A stretch of 64,000 nucleotides of DNA from Oasisia sp. SBJ-2009 (GCA_964017155.1 OZ024861.1:51915309-51979308); one strand, 5' to 3'. Positions 27,560-38,351 are shown, counted from the stretch's first letter. Translations and numbers: made by a program. Notes: a model not told the origin generated them from the sequence alone.

Positions 27560-28737
27560 AGAAAACCATGTCACTGTGGCAGCATCAAGGGCGGTTGATG
27601 TATGGAACTCCCAACATCTCTCGACCAGCCACTGCAGGGACACATAGTTTGCGCCTGTCTTGACATGTTCTTGCCGGTGTGAGACCTCTATTTGTTCCCC
27701 GAGAGAGTGTCGCTAGTAACTTGCAAAAGCCAGCGGTACTTCAAAAGTTTTTGCTAGCAGCTTCCATGAAATGTACAACTGCACGAAACATGATACCGGA
27801 TCGGCCGTCGCCCGGGTTACCAAGGACCGCGCTGCTCGACCTCATCTTCCGTCGACAGTGGAAAATCAGCTAGGAAGAAGAAGACAAAGAAGACAACTAC
27901 TGACAATTGGACAATGGAACGTCAGGACTCTCCTCGACCGAGAAGGAGCTAACCGACCAGAAAGACGTACGGCACTAGTAGCAATGGAACTTGCCAAATA
28001 CAACATCGACATCGCCGCCCTATGTGAAACAAGGTTCTCAGAGTCTGGTAGTCTCGACGACTTGGAATACTCTTTCTTCTGGAGTGGCAAACCCGAAGGA
28101 GAAAGAAGGGAGGCCGGAGTGGGCTTTGCTATCAAAAAGGATATCATCACAAAGCTGACAGAAATGCCATGGCCAGTAAGTGACAGAATCATGACGATGA
28201 GACTACCTCTGAACAAGGACAACTTTGCTACAATTATCAACGTGTATGCTCCGACAATGACAAACCCAGACGAAAACAAGGAGGCCTTCTACAACCAGCT
28301 CACAAGTGTGCTCAGGGGCATCCCTCATACCGATAAGCTACTGCTGATAGGAGACTTCAATGCGAGGATAGGAAGAGACAATGACAAGTGGCCCTTGGTC
28401 ATGGGCAAACATGGGATTGGGAAATGCAACTCCAATGGCGAACTTCTACTGGCTCTGTGCTCTGAGTTCGAACTGATAGTGACGAACACCATGTTCAAGC
28501 AGAAGGATGAACGCAAGACCACCTGGATGCATCCTCGTTCCAAACACTGGCATATGATCGACTTCATCATCACGAGGTGTCGGGATAAGATGGACATCCA
28601 CAGCACCCGAGCCATGCGTGGAGCAAACTGCTGGACCGATCACCAGATGCTGAGATCAAAAGTGGCTTTCAGAATACGACAAAAGCACAACAGGCAAGGG
28701 ACAAATAAGCCGACCAAGCTCAACACTGCAAAACTAG
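27560..28737 (+). pseudogene. RTE-like LINE endonuclease fragment
   Basis: The 371-residue frame (27771-28886) carries a complete apurinic-type endonuclease. Visible residues are N50 in QWNVRT, E86 in CETR, NVYAP (157-161), D195/N197 in GDFNARIG, IDFI (263-266) and the TDH triad (289-291). The enzyme would nick target DNA for target-primed reverse transcription. Homology ends near 28737 (KLNTAKL), where unrelated sequence read on the other strand joins, so the last 48 residues of the frame are not LINE protein. No RT follows. It may be the missing 5' half of the family at 4887-6880. Confidence 0.85.
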
Positions 28738-29176
28738 ATCATCACCTCCAACTCCAACTGCAAGATAATGGACCAAAACAGGAAGAGAGGACAAGCTTCA
28801 ACCCTCTGATCACCCAGTCATCCAGTGACATCTTATTGCACCCCTCTTCCACACCATTACAGTTCTCGGTGTACGCCTTCTGCTGAAGTAGATACAGACT
28901 ACAAGCTGTGATCTGATGAGTCCGTCGGGTGCGTGTCACGTGAGATGCCTTCAGAAACGAATCTGCTGTCCCAGGTGTGGCAAGACTGGCCTGTATGAGT
29001 GCACCTGTCCAACCACTGCTCTCCAAAAGGTCGCCGAATGCTTTAAGAGCAGTCATCTCGATGTGCAACCCACCAAACATCACCACAAACTGATCTTCTC
29101 CGTGACTTGCAGGCCAGCTCCACTGGATTTGTTTTGCAAGGGTGTACAATGGCTGATCCACAGTGATGATCGGCAC
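28738..29176 (-). pseudogene. Fragment of an uncharacterised multicopy protein family
   Basis: On the minus strand a 144-residue frame includes QPLYTLAKQIQWSWP, GEDQFVVMFGGLHIEM, LLESSGWTGALIQ and DSFLKASHVTRTRR. I recall similar text from numerous unannotated multicopy proteins in cnidarian and mollusc genomes; no domain name is certain. The apparent start is a GTG, so the real beginning lies upstream and is lost. A frameshift near 28815 moves the continuation (LFLFWSIILQLELEV) to another frame. It abuts the LINE endonuclease tail to tail. Confidence 0.6.
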
Positions 29177-29348
29177 CTGATAGAACTAATAGGACAACAT
29201 TTAAGGCGAGACGTCGTCGTTCTAACGGCAGTAATTTTATAAAAACGAAGGTCGATGCAGGTGAAGGTCAAATGCAAAAAAAAAATCACTGACATCGGCT
29301 GTTAACATATTATCCTTTGACAACAACACTACCGCTCCAAGTAACGTA

Positions 29349-29592
29349 CTAACTTACTTATCCTATTCGTCCCCAGTGGGACATAGGGCCACAACAATGT
29401 TTCGCCACAAGGTTCTGTCTTTGGCTGAGGCCTGAGCATCACCCCCCGACAGCCCCATCTCTTTCAGCTCGGCCATTACTGTCTGTCGCCATGTCATCTT
29501 TGGCCGCCCTCGCTTCCTTTTTCCAGGTGGTGTCCGTCTCAGTGCCACTTTGGGGATGCTGTCTTTGGGCATTCGCAAGACGTGTCCTAGCT
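29349..29592 (-). mobile_element. LINE 3' terminus with target-site duplication
   Basis: About 244 bp encode only the last residues of a LINE ORF2 on the minus strand (GKRKRGRPKMTWRQTV, then WRNIVVALCPTGDE and stop), followed by a short tail with GTAAG repeats. The insert is bounded by the 14-bp direct repeat CTCCAAGTAACGTA at 29335-29348 and 29593-29606. It is thus a severely 5'-truncated retrotransposition event, and a different family from 4887-6880. Confidence 0.88.
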
Positions 29593-29606
29593 CTCCAAGT
29601 AACGTA

Positions 29607-30426
29607 GTTCATGAGATATAGGAACATTAGTTTTGGCGGCCGCCATCTTTAAACATGGCGGATTTGAATGTCGTAGAAGGTCAAATGTAATATATTTGAA
29701 ATCACTGACCCACAAGTTGTATGTTTTAGTTCAAATACTTGTGTAATTCATGCTTGTATCATAAAACATACAATTCGGCCATATTTTGTCACTTAGAGGC
29801 TGGGCTATATTGGGTGCTTCAGTTACGGTTAAACATATATTGTAACCAATACATGACATGGAGTAAAACACAAGAAGAATTCTATTTGATGCTATTAGGC
29901 TGTTACTAATTGGATAAACATAATTAATGAATCCAGACCTAGTGTTATTGCGTCGTGGAATCACCGAATCAGAGAAGTGATTGGCGATAAATGGGAAAAA
30001 CATAACCAAAACATATATAAACCAGCTGATGTTGTATGTCTGGTGTAACTTGCTGTATGCAATAACGATGCGACTGCATGCGCACTGACTTGAATTGCTG
30101 TATAATGTACTCCTAAGACATCGGACTTTGCAACGTGTATACCACGACAGCAATACAAGAAGCCCCACCCCAGTTGCAGCATGTGCATTACGGCATTGTG
30201 GCATTATGTTAATTTGTATTGACAGACACATGTAGCAGTCTATTTAACGGAATGTGTCAAACGTACGTAGTAATTGATTGATTAATGTTAGAGTAGGTTA
30301 CTCAAGCGGCATTCGTGTTGCAGAAGGATCGCTCGCAGAAGTAACAGAACTCGGTTATTGCCGCTTGTCGAGCAACGAACACCGCTAAACGCTGAATAAA
30401 GAACAATAGGAAACTGTTCGTTCAAG
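29607..30426 (+). repeat. Upstream block of GPCR copy 7
   Basis: From about 29800 this follows the shared receptor upstream block (compare 20040-20610). The conserved leader ends just before the ATG at 30427. A short stretch at 29607-29790 is unassigned. Confidence 0.7.
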
Positions 30427-31801
30427 ATGGCACCGCTTGTGTCGTTACTAGTTTGTGTGTGTTATGGCGTACTCCGTTCGCCGGTGTTTGGAAGACAACA
30501 CGATTTGGATTCACCACCAACCACGGACATTTCGATAGATCCGCTAAACACAACGTCACCGATCGTGGCACGGCAGAATGTGACGCAATTTACCATGACT
30601 GGAGGTAAACAACAACTGCAAATGAAAGACAACACTACCTCGGATGAACACATTCTGGCCGGAACGTCCACACAACAGTCAGTCGCAGTGAACTCGCGCG
30701 AGGAAGAGAAGACAAATGACGTCATTCCGTCGGAACGAACAGGCATCTCATGCGCAGAGAACACAACTGTATCATCGGCAAACGAGACAACTCGGTGTAG
30801 CGAACAAAGCACTGAGGCAGTGACAGCGGATGTTGGTATGTGGCGTAAAGAATTTGTTAAACTTGAAATAGCTGTGTACATTGTAGGAATTGTGGCAAAT
30901 ACAATGACGTTTATCACCCTCATAAGAAACGGTGACATATTTTCACCCTCCACCTGTCTGCTGCTGAAACACCAGGCTCTGGTGGACTCGTGGGTTTGTC
31001 TAACTGGAGCAATCATCTTTCTACAACCGCCGATGTGGACGACTGGTAACAAATACTTTGACACCGCCGTGTGCTTTATATGGCACAGTAAGTCACCGTT
31101 CTGGGGCGCTATTTTGTTAACTGTGTGGAACCTGTCTGCTATCGCTCTAGAAAGATATATGGCCATCTCTTTTCCGTTTAAGAATGGCCAATTTCGAGAA
31201 AAACTGTCAAGAAAGAGCATTGCTGTCTTATACGTTGTCAACGTGATTGTGACAATACCATGTTTCTTTCAAGTCCGTTTCGAGCACGGTGCATGCATTT
31301 GGGAAAATTTCATAGGAGGATATATAGGTAAACAAGTGTTCTACGCCTATGGTTTATTCTGGTTTTTTGCTGTGTATGTTTTACCTCTAATGGCATACGT
31401 GTTTCTCTATGGTTTATTTTGTTTTAGCCGTGTAAACTTTGCCTGTAATGGCATACGTGTTTCTTTATGGCAGAGTTGTACTAACATTGTATCGTAGAAA
31501 TAATTCAAACAATTTTAATCGCTCAGCAGTCGTCGATGCAGCTCAGGCGGCCATAACGAAGACAGCTGTTACGTTAACAGCAATCTGCCTCTTCGCCATC
31601 GTGTTCGACGCGTGGTATTACGTCCTGGGAAATACAGGCGTCGTCGAATTTGAAGCGGGCGGTGATACAGATATGCTGGCGCTGTTTTTGTCGGTCGATA
31701 ATTCTTTCATGTATCTATTTTTAATTACGCCGTTTTGTTTCATGGTTTTTCAAACCTTCTCTTGTTGCCCAAAAAGTGACGGAACTACAACAAGTAGCTA
31801 A
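30427..31801 (+). pseudogene. GPCR family copy 7, chimeric, NPxxY lost (subtype 2)
   Basis: The ATG at 30427 opens a frame identical in design to 60153-61502 from the signal peptide through TM5, including the subtype 2 features HSKSPFWG and NGQFREKL. Near 31411 TM5 coding sequence is repeated: about 60 bp of a diverged second TM5 follow the first, shift the frame and lead to a stop at 31497. TM6 and the rest resume in another frame (31439-31801). There a 12-bp loss turns NSCVNPFIYLF into NSFMYLF, removing NPxxY. The junction coincides with the outer boundary of a large palindrome. It is not expected to signal. Confidence 0.9.
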
Positions 31802-32159
31802 TGAACGAATACAAGATTTTGTGGTTGCATAACTTAGCTGTCGATTTCATGTTTTCAATACCTTCTAGATTCGGTGGTTGTTGATGAATATCTATTTATA
31901 TAGATCTCGTAATACGGATGTAAATATTTATTGTCGTTGTTATATATATAGTTGTAGTTAATTTGTTTATTATTGTGTAATTAATAAAAAATAGATGAAA
32001 ATCTCATATTCATCTGGATTTTTCATGCATGAAACCCTTAACAATGTTTTGAGGAATTGGCCCCGTCAAACTCTTTTCCAAGGTTCTGATAGCTTAGAAT
32101 GTGTATATTATAGTATGGCAACGTAAACGTAGTGAATAGTTCTTACAATATATACAATA

Positions 32160-32206
<47 letters not shown>

Positions 32207-32328
32207 CCCTAACCCTAACCCTAACCCAACCAGAATTTGTATCGCTTAATCTGACATTGATCAATCCTTTTGTGTTAATGCGCCTCTAAGCTTGGTTCCC
32301 AAAGACATTGGTACAATAGAAGACCTCG

Positions 32329-32410
<82 letters not shown>

Positions 32411-32457
32411 GTGTGTGTGTGAGTGTGAGTGTGTGTGAGTGTGTTTGTGTGTGTGTG

Positions 32458-32556
<99 letters not shown>

Positions 32557-33304
32557 TATTGTATATATTGTAAGAACTATTCACTACGTTTACGTTGCCA
32601 TACTATAATATACACATTCTAAGCTATCAGAACCTTGGAAAAGAGTTTGACGGGGCCAATTCCTCAAAACATTGTTAAGGGTTTCATGCATGAAAAATCC
32701 AGATGAATATGAGATTTTCATCTATTTTTTATTAATTACACAATAATAAACAAATTAACTACAACTATATATATAACAACGACAATAAATATTTACATCC
32801 GTATTACGAGATCTATATAAATAGATATTCATCAACAACCACCGAATCTAGAAGGTATTGAAAACATGAAATCGACAGCTAAGTTATGCAACCACAAAAT
32901 CTTGTATTCGTTCATTAGCTACTTGTTGTAGTTCCGTCACTTTTTGGGCAACAAGAGAAGGTTTGAAAAACCATGAAACAAAACGGCGTAATTAAAAATA
33001 GATACATGAAAGAATTATCGACCGACAAAAACAGCGCCAGCATATCTGTATCACCGCCCGCTTCAAATTCGACGACGCCTGTATTTCCCAGGACGTAATA
33101 CCACGCGTCGAACACGATGGCGAAGAGGCAGATTGCTGTTAACGTAACAGCTGTCTTCGTTATGGCCGCCTGAGCTGCATCGACGACTGCTGAGCGATTA
33201 AAATTGTTTGAATTATTTCTACGATACAATGTTAGTACAACTCTGCCATAAAGAAACACGTATGCCATTACAGGCAAAGTTTACACGGCTAAAACAAAAT
33301 AAAC
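31411..33304. repeat. Large near-perfect palindrome
   Basis: The left arm (about 31411-32160) and right arm (about 32553-33304) are inverted copies in which I saw no differences; both carry the same GPCR 3' part and 3' flank. The loop (about 32161-32552) contains (TA)n tracts, a telomere-like repeat, a tail-repeat fragment and a TG/GAGTG-rich run at 32411-32460. It could be a true inverted duplication or an assembly fold-back. Confidence 0.9.
32204..32227. repeat. Interstitial telomere-like repeat (CCCTAA)n
   Basis: Nearly four perfect units of the animal telomere repeat (TTAGGG on the minus strand) are embedded in TA repeats in the palindrome loop. They are present on one side only. Confidence 0.9.
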
Positions 33305-33345
33305 CATTGGCGTAGAGCACTTGTTTACCTGTATATCCTCCTATC
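32915..33345 (-). pseudogene. GPCR C-terminal fragment, inverted copy of copy 7
   Basis: The minus strand encodes TM5 end to C-terminus identical to 31439-31801, including the same NPxxY-destroying 12-bp loss. Beyond the palindrome boundary (33304-33345) homology continues a little into the ECL2/TM5 region, then stops at the tail repeat. There is no start codon. Confidence 0.9.
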
Positions 33346-33574
33346 TATTCACCGTAGCTCCCTGGCGTATCAATCCACCTGCTGACAACCAGAATTTATA
33401 TCGATTAATCCAGCATTGATCAATCCTGTCTCAATGCGCCTCTGAGCTTGGTTTCCAAGGATTTAGATGTTTAGATACTACCAGAGAGCGTAAAGGGGAG
33501 AGATGTCACTCAGCCGGTGGCATTTTGGATTTTGAACTGGTGGCGCACCAAGCGGCTGGGTGTCATGCGAGTTC
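33346..33574. repeat. Tail repeat and LTR-element flank
   Basis: Up to about 33480 this is the tail repeat found beside several receptor copies. The remaining part is unassigned and ends with ATAAG (33575-33579), the target duplication of the Gypsy element. Confidence 0.7.
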
Positions 33575-33579
33575 ATAAG

Positions 33580-33684
33580 TGTAACATAATGCGACTCGGA
33601 CTCGGGATGGCAGTGTTGTAACTCGATCTGTTTATTGGTTAGGCGTGTACACATGCGCGGTAGCTAGTCAAGCTAAATACTACA
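33580..33684 (-). repeat. 3' LTR of the Gypsy-type element
   Basis: 105 bp, TG...CA boundaries on the element's strand, with adjacent ATAAG on the outer side and the polypurine tract on the inner side. Confidence 0.9.
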
Positions 33685-34069
33685 TCTCCCTTTCTTTCAA
33701 GGAAAAGTATGTTTACTATGAAACCAAATAAAAACCAAATAAACATGTAGATCAACTGATTCACAAATTGTAAAAAGGTGAACGTAATTAATTAGACAAC
33801 GTAATTAATTAGACTTAATTCAACAAATGAGTTAACAGCATAACATATCCAGTTATGCAAAGTAAATGTTCATTGCATGTCTGCCAATGTCAATGTTCAA
33901 TGTCTGCCAATGTCTGCCTCCTTTTTCCGTTGCCATTATTCACACTTCTAATTTCTAAAGACTGTAGGGTGGACTATCTACAGTCGTGTAGTAAACAACT
34001 ACTCAGGGATTATTCTGCCCTGCAGCCTGTAACGTCGCAGTCGTGACGTTTGCCCTTCGACTGACCTGG

Positions 34070-37000
34070 TCAGAAGTCCAGGCGTCGTGGTGGCTTGCTC
34101 ACACGACCACTGCGGGTCACAAACCCCGCGGGAGACATTTGGCAATTAGCGGGTGGACTTGAACCCGGCGGTGCCTCTTGTGATCTTCCTGGACGCGCGA
34201 CCACAGTCTCGGGTGTTTGTTGACGCACCGGGCTGATCGTCTTCGGCCTCTGATCGTTTAGTGCGATACCGGTTGTCCTCGCGTTGGACTCCGAGCTTTG
34301 GCCTGGCGGAGTGACAGCTGTTAATCGAGTGTCTGCCCCGATCGTTGACAGGCAAATATGTCGTCTGTTGCGTCTGTATTTTCTACCGTTATGTTCAATA
34401 ACATATGATCTCGGCGACTGGTGTCGGCTGACAACGGTAGCGTGCTGCCATTTCTTAGAACCTGGAAATGGAGCCATTCTCACTGGATCGCCGGGCAGAA
34501 GTACAGGGAGATCGTCCTTGACATGTGTGTCATGGTAATGACGCTGTCTCTCCTTCTCCTGGTCTAAGCTGCGTCTCACTTTAGTCACGTCGTAGGCAGT
34601 CGGCCTTAGAAGTTCCCTTGCAATGGGTAACTTATTTCGAGGTCTGCGACTCATGCATAGCTGGGCTGGTGACAGGTGACAATTTTCAAGCGGCGTCGTT
34701 CGGTAGTCCAGCAAAGCCAAGTGTTTATCCGTACACTTACGCCAAAGCCGCTTGACAATCTGTACTGCTCGTTCCGCTGCGCCGTTAGATTGTGGAAATG
34801 CGGGCGATGACGTGTAATGGTCGATTTGGTAATCTTTGCAGAAAAGCGCAAATTCGCGAGACGCGAACTGAGTTCCATTATCAGATCGCAATTTTTCTGC
34901 TATCCCGTGTCGACTCATTTGACTCTTGAGGGCGTCGATTGTGGCAGCGCTACTCAAATTCTCGAGTTTGTCGACTTCGATGAACTTGGAATAGTAATCC
35001 ACAGTGACCAAGTAATTGCTTCGTTCCCATTCGAAGATGTCTGTCGCTATCTCGACCCACGGCAGGTCGGGTGTTCTCGTTGGTCTCAGCGTTTCGGCGT
35101 GCTGTTTATTCTGGTACGTGTTACACGCTGCGCAATCACTCACGAGATTTTCGATTTGTTGCGTCATCCCTGGCCAGAATAGCGCTTCCCGCGCTCGCTG
35201 CTTGCATTTCGTGATGCCCAAGTGCGACTCGTGTATTTGTGCAAGCATGTTAGGCCTCATGCTGGGTGGTACAACGATTCTCATGCCTTTGTACACTACA
35301 CCGTCAGATACTGAGAGTTCGTCACGTATTGTCCAGTACATCCTGATTGCGTGCGGTGTCTCCTGCTTTGTATCTGGCCAACCCTTCAGGATCATAGCAT
35401 GCAGCTCGTTCAGTTCATCTGCTGTGCATTCCTGGAATTGCTTGTATCGTGTAGGTGTCACGGCGATGAAGTTGATCATATTGACCATGACAGGCTCAAT
35501 ATCAGGTACTGCATCAGGCAGGTGGGCACGACTCAGTGCATCTCCCATGGGGATGTCCTTGCCTGGTTTGTACGTCACGTTCAGGTCGTATGGCTGCAGT
35601 CTCAGCAACATTGCTTGTAGCCTCATGGGCGCTGATAGCAGTGGCTTTGCGCATATCGCCTGAAGTGGTTTGTGATCGCTCTCAACTGTTGTAGGTTTTC
35701 CAAAGATGTAGTAGTGGAATTTCTTGCAGCTATGGACGATAGCTAACATTTCCTTTTCCAGTTGAGCGTATCGCTTCTCTGTCGGTGTGAGCGCTCTCGA
35801 TGTGTACGCTATCGGACGACCGTCTTGCAAGAGGACTCCTCCTAGTCCGTAGCTACTCGCATCACACTGTATTGTGACATCTTTCGTCACGTCGTAATAC
35901 GCCAACACTGGCGTACTGCAACAGAGTTCCTTCAGCTCATCGAAGCTTCTCTGTTGTTGCTTGTTCCAGTAGAAATCGACATTTCTTTTCATCACATCTC
36001 GTAGTGGGGCGTCCACTGTGCTCATATTCGGAATGAATTTTGAAAGATACTGGACAAATCCAAGAAATCTGCGTACGTCTTCCTTGCTGCCTGGAACTGG
36101 CATGCTGCGTACTGCTCGGACTTTCTCTGGATCCGGTTGCAAGCCTTGGTCAGTCACCAAGTGTCCCACGTAGGTAACTCTTGGTTGTTTCACCTGACAC
36201 TTGTCGAAGTTGAGTTTGAGATTCCACTCGGTCGCTCTCTCAACAACTTTTCTCATTATCCTGTCGTGTTCTTGTGGGGTCTTCCCTGCGATCAGGATAT
36301 CGTCCATGATAGCTCGTGCGCCATCAATATCTTCCAGCATCTCGTCCATGATTCGCTGGTAGATTTCTGGAGCCGACTTTATGCCAAACGGGAGGCGCAA
36401 CCACCTGTATCTTCCGATTGGCGAGTTGAAAGTCGTCAGTAGACTTGATTCGTAGTCGAGTTTGATTTGCAGGAATCCCGACTTTGCGTCTATCTTGGAG
36501 AACACTTTGGCACCTGGCATTGATGCTACCACTTCTTCCACCGTTGGAATTGGGTAGTGTTCTCGTCTGATGGCTTTGTTGAGATCTTTGGGGTCTGAAC
36601 AGATTCTCAACTTTCCATTCCGCACAACCGTGACCATCGAACTAACCCAGTCGGTGGGCTCTGTCACTTTGGTAATGTGGCCATCAGCTTCCATCTCTTT
36701 CAGTTTCGTACGTATCTTCGCTGACAGTGCTTTTGGCTGACGTCTTGGTCCATGTACTACTGGCGTGACTGTAGGATCGATCTTGATGGAATACGTCCCT
36801 GGAAGCGTACCTGTCGTTTTTCTCAGTTCCGGATACTTGTCAAGCTCGTTGGTGACTTCGTGTATTCTTTCAATCAGGCCTAGCTGTTCGCTGGCTTGCC
36901 CTGACAACAACGGCTTTTGATCGACGTGAACCACGTAGTACTGGACATCCACGAACTTGTTCTTGTAACGTGTCGGGAGTGTGACGTAGCCTTCCACTTT

Positions 37001-37591
37001 GATTGGGTGATGTGTGTACGACTTGAATTTGCGAGCGGTCTTCGTTATTGGTGTATCGCAGAGCATATCTTTGAACACTTTGTACGGCAACAAAGATTTC
37101 GTGGCGCCGGTGTCTATTTGCATATCGATGTGAAATCCATCTACTTCTATGCATTCCCACCAGTCGTGTTTGCCTACGTCAGTGACGGAATTGATCAGAT
37201 GTGCGCCGCCATCATCATCTGATTCCTCAGAGCCACACATTTCCTCCACCATGTGGGCGCTCGCCTTTCTGCGGCACATCGCCGCGAAATGTCCCTTCTT
37301 ACGACAGTAATTGCAGTTACTGTCTTTGGCGGGGCAACGTGCGTGATTGCGGTCATACCCGCATTTCATGCATTTGTTACCTGAAGCTTTCTTCTTGAAG
37401 CCGTGCTGCGTGAACCTGGACTGAGGCCTGTTATACGAACGTCGAGGTGCGTTCGATTTGCCTGTGTTCACAGCATGAACTGTCGGATCTTCGTCGATGC
37501 CGATAGCGCGCATGCTCTCTTGTGATGTCTCGTAGTTTTGGCCGATACCAATGGCCATGTCTAATGTTAGGTCATCGACACCATGTAACAT
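34070..37591 (-). CDS. Gag-Pol polyprotein of Gypsy-type element, gag truncated
   Basis: An uninterrupted frame of about 1,170 residues from the first ATG at 37591, which lies inside the 5' LTR. Counting from the frame's open start at 37696: gag C-terminal part (41-75), zinc knuckle C128-x2-C131-x4-H136-x4-C141, protease DTG (195-197), RT with IMDD (463-466, in place of YxDD), RNase H with D612, E648 and D674, integrase HHCC (822-858) and DDE residues D886, D939 and E975. It would copy and integrate the element. The N-terminal gag (matrix/capsid) region is missing, so self-sufficient particle formation is doubtful. The pol domains show no stops or frameshifts. Confidence 0.93.
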   Translation of the reverse strand: MLHGVDDLTLDMAIGIGQNYETSQESMRAIGIDEDPTVHAVNTGKSNAPRRSYNRPQSRFTQHGFKKKASGNKCMKCGYDRNHARCPAKDSNCNYCRKKGHFAAMCRRKASAHMVEEMCGSEESDDDGGAHLINSVTDVGKHDWWECIEVDGFHIDMQIDTGATKSLLPYKVFKDMLCDTPITKTARKFKSYTHHPIKVEGYVTLPTRYKNKFVDVQYYVVHVDQKPLLSGQASEQLGLIERIHEVTNELDKYPELRKTTGTLPGTYSIKIDPTVTPVVHGPRRQPKALSAKIRTKLKEMEADGHITKVTEPTDWVSSMVTVVRNGKLRICSDPKDLNKAIRREHYPIPTVEEVVASMPGAKVFSKIDAKSGFLQIKLDYESSLLTTFNSPIGRYRWLRLPFGIKSAPEIYQRIMDEMLEDIDGARAIMDDILIAGKTPQEHDRIMRKVVERATEWNLKLNFDKCQVKQPRVTYVGHLVTDQGLQPDPEKVRAVRSMPVPGSKEDVRRFLGFVQYLSKFIPNMSTVDAPLRDVMKRNVDFYWNKQQQRSFDELKELCCSTPVLAYYDVTKDVTIQCDASSYGLGGVLLQDGRPIAYTSRALTPTEKRYAQLEKEMLAIVHSCKKFHYYIFGKPTTVESDHKPLQAICAKPLLSAPMRLQAMLLRLQPYDLNVTYKPGKDIPMGDALSRAHLPDAVPDIEPVMVNMINFIAVTPTRYKQFQECTADELNELHAMILKGWPDTKQETPHAIRMYWTIRDELSVSDGVVYKGMRIVVPPSMRPNMLAQIHESHLGITKCKQRAREALFWPGMTQQIENLVSDCAACNTYQNKQHAETLRPTRTPDLPWVEIATDIFEWERSNYLVTVDYYSKFIEVDKLENLSSAATIDALKSQMSRHGIAEKLRSDNGTQFASREFALFCKDYQIDHYTSSPAFPQSNGAAERAVQIVKRLWRKCTDKHLALLDYRTTPLENCHLSPAQLCMSRRPRNKLPIARELLRPTAYDVTKVRRSLDQEKERQRHYHDTHVKDDLPVLLPGDPVRMAPFPGSKKWQHATVVSRHQSPRSYVIEHNGRKYRRNRRHICLSTIGADTRLTAVTPPGQSSESNARTTGIALNDQRPKTISPVRQQTPETVVARPGRSQEAPPGSSPPANCQMSPAGFVTRSGRVSKPPRRLDF

Positions 37592-37688
37592 AATGCGACT
37601 CGGACTCGGGATGGCAGTGTTGTAACTCGATCTGTTTATTGGTTGGGCGTGTACACATGCGCGGTAGCTAGTCAAGCTAAATACTACA
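37584..37688 (-). repeat. 5' LTR of the Gypsy-type element
   Basis: 105 bp and almost identical to the 3' LTR. The polyprotein frame is open through it, and its inner edge abuts gag-coding sequence without a leader. Confidence 0.9.
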
Positions 37689-37693
37689 ATAAG

Positions 37694-38249
37694 CAAACCG
37701 GTGTGCTTTCATTCGTTTGGTTAAAAAGCGATCGACTGCTCGTACGTTGACTTAATTGGGGGTGTGCGTATGGGGGGTGGTGGGGGTGGACTTGTAAAGA
37801 TAAAAATCTGATATTTTTATTCACCAAATATATTGATTTTCAAAAATATATAATATTTGATGGTCATTTCACGGCTACATTATGATAGGATTCATGAAAT
37901 CTCAGATATGATCATTATGCCTGGTTCTTTCTTTACCATGACCCCAGACAACCTCTCCCTGTCAGCTGAAGATATGCTGCAGTCAATAATTATGTACATA
38001 GCCTGAAAGTGCATTTTAAAATTTGTTTAAATTTTCCGGTTTTATATATACATCTTGATACATGTACTGCCTATGGACACACAACTGGTCCATTGTAAAT
38101 GTGAAAGGATGTATGTACAGTAAATTATGATGTAGCCCTAATGATGAATATTCAATGGAACAACAATATCATCTATATTAATTACTGCATCGATAAAGTA
38201 TCCCATTGGCGACATAATCACTGGCTCTGTTTGAGTTTGACACTACGAG
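37694..38249. other. Unassigned unique sequence
   Basis: A G-rich patch (37755-37790) and AT-rich sequence. No supported gene or repeat was found. Confidence 0.5.
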
Positions 38250-38351
38250 TTAATGGCATTGCAATGTGACATCCATACTGCCATGAGGGACAATGTCATA
38301 TGGTGCACTGAATCCTTTGAAAGTTGTGCTCTGTATTTGTGAATCCTCCAT
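38250..38351 (-). CDS. Candidate terminal exon of the THAP gene
   Basis: On the minus strand a plausible acceptor (CATTCTTTCAG) ends at 38352 and is followed by an open 33-codon segment starting MEDSQIQSTTFKGF and ending in TAA at 38252-38250. Its phase fits the donor at 39758. No homology was recognised, so this is an inference from splice signals and frame only. Confidence 0.3.
   Translation of the reverse strand: MEDSQIQSTTFKGFSAPYDIVPHGSMDVTLQCH

Larger units (their letters stand above)
33580..37688 (-). mobile_element. Gypsy-type LTR retrotransposon with 105-bp LTRs
   Basis: Two direct LTRs (33580-33684 and 37584-37688, differing at about one position seen) enclose a single pol-bearing frame on the minus strand. 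They begin and end TGTA...TACA and contain AATAAA in transcription orientation. The 5-bp duplication ATAAG flanks the element at 33575-33579 and 37689-37693. A purine tract (minus AAAGAAAGGGAGA, 33685-33697) precedes the 3' LTR. TGGTGTCGATGAC directly after the 5' LTR could be a primer-binding site, but coding similarity also starts there. The near-identical LTRs suggest recent insertion. Confidence 0.93.

Noticed and set aside
32204..32227. True chromosome end
   Set aside because: Fewer than four telomere units inside TA repeats, with receptor-unit sequence on both sides; an interstitial tract is the simpler reading.
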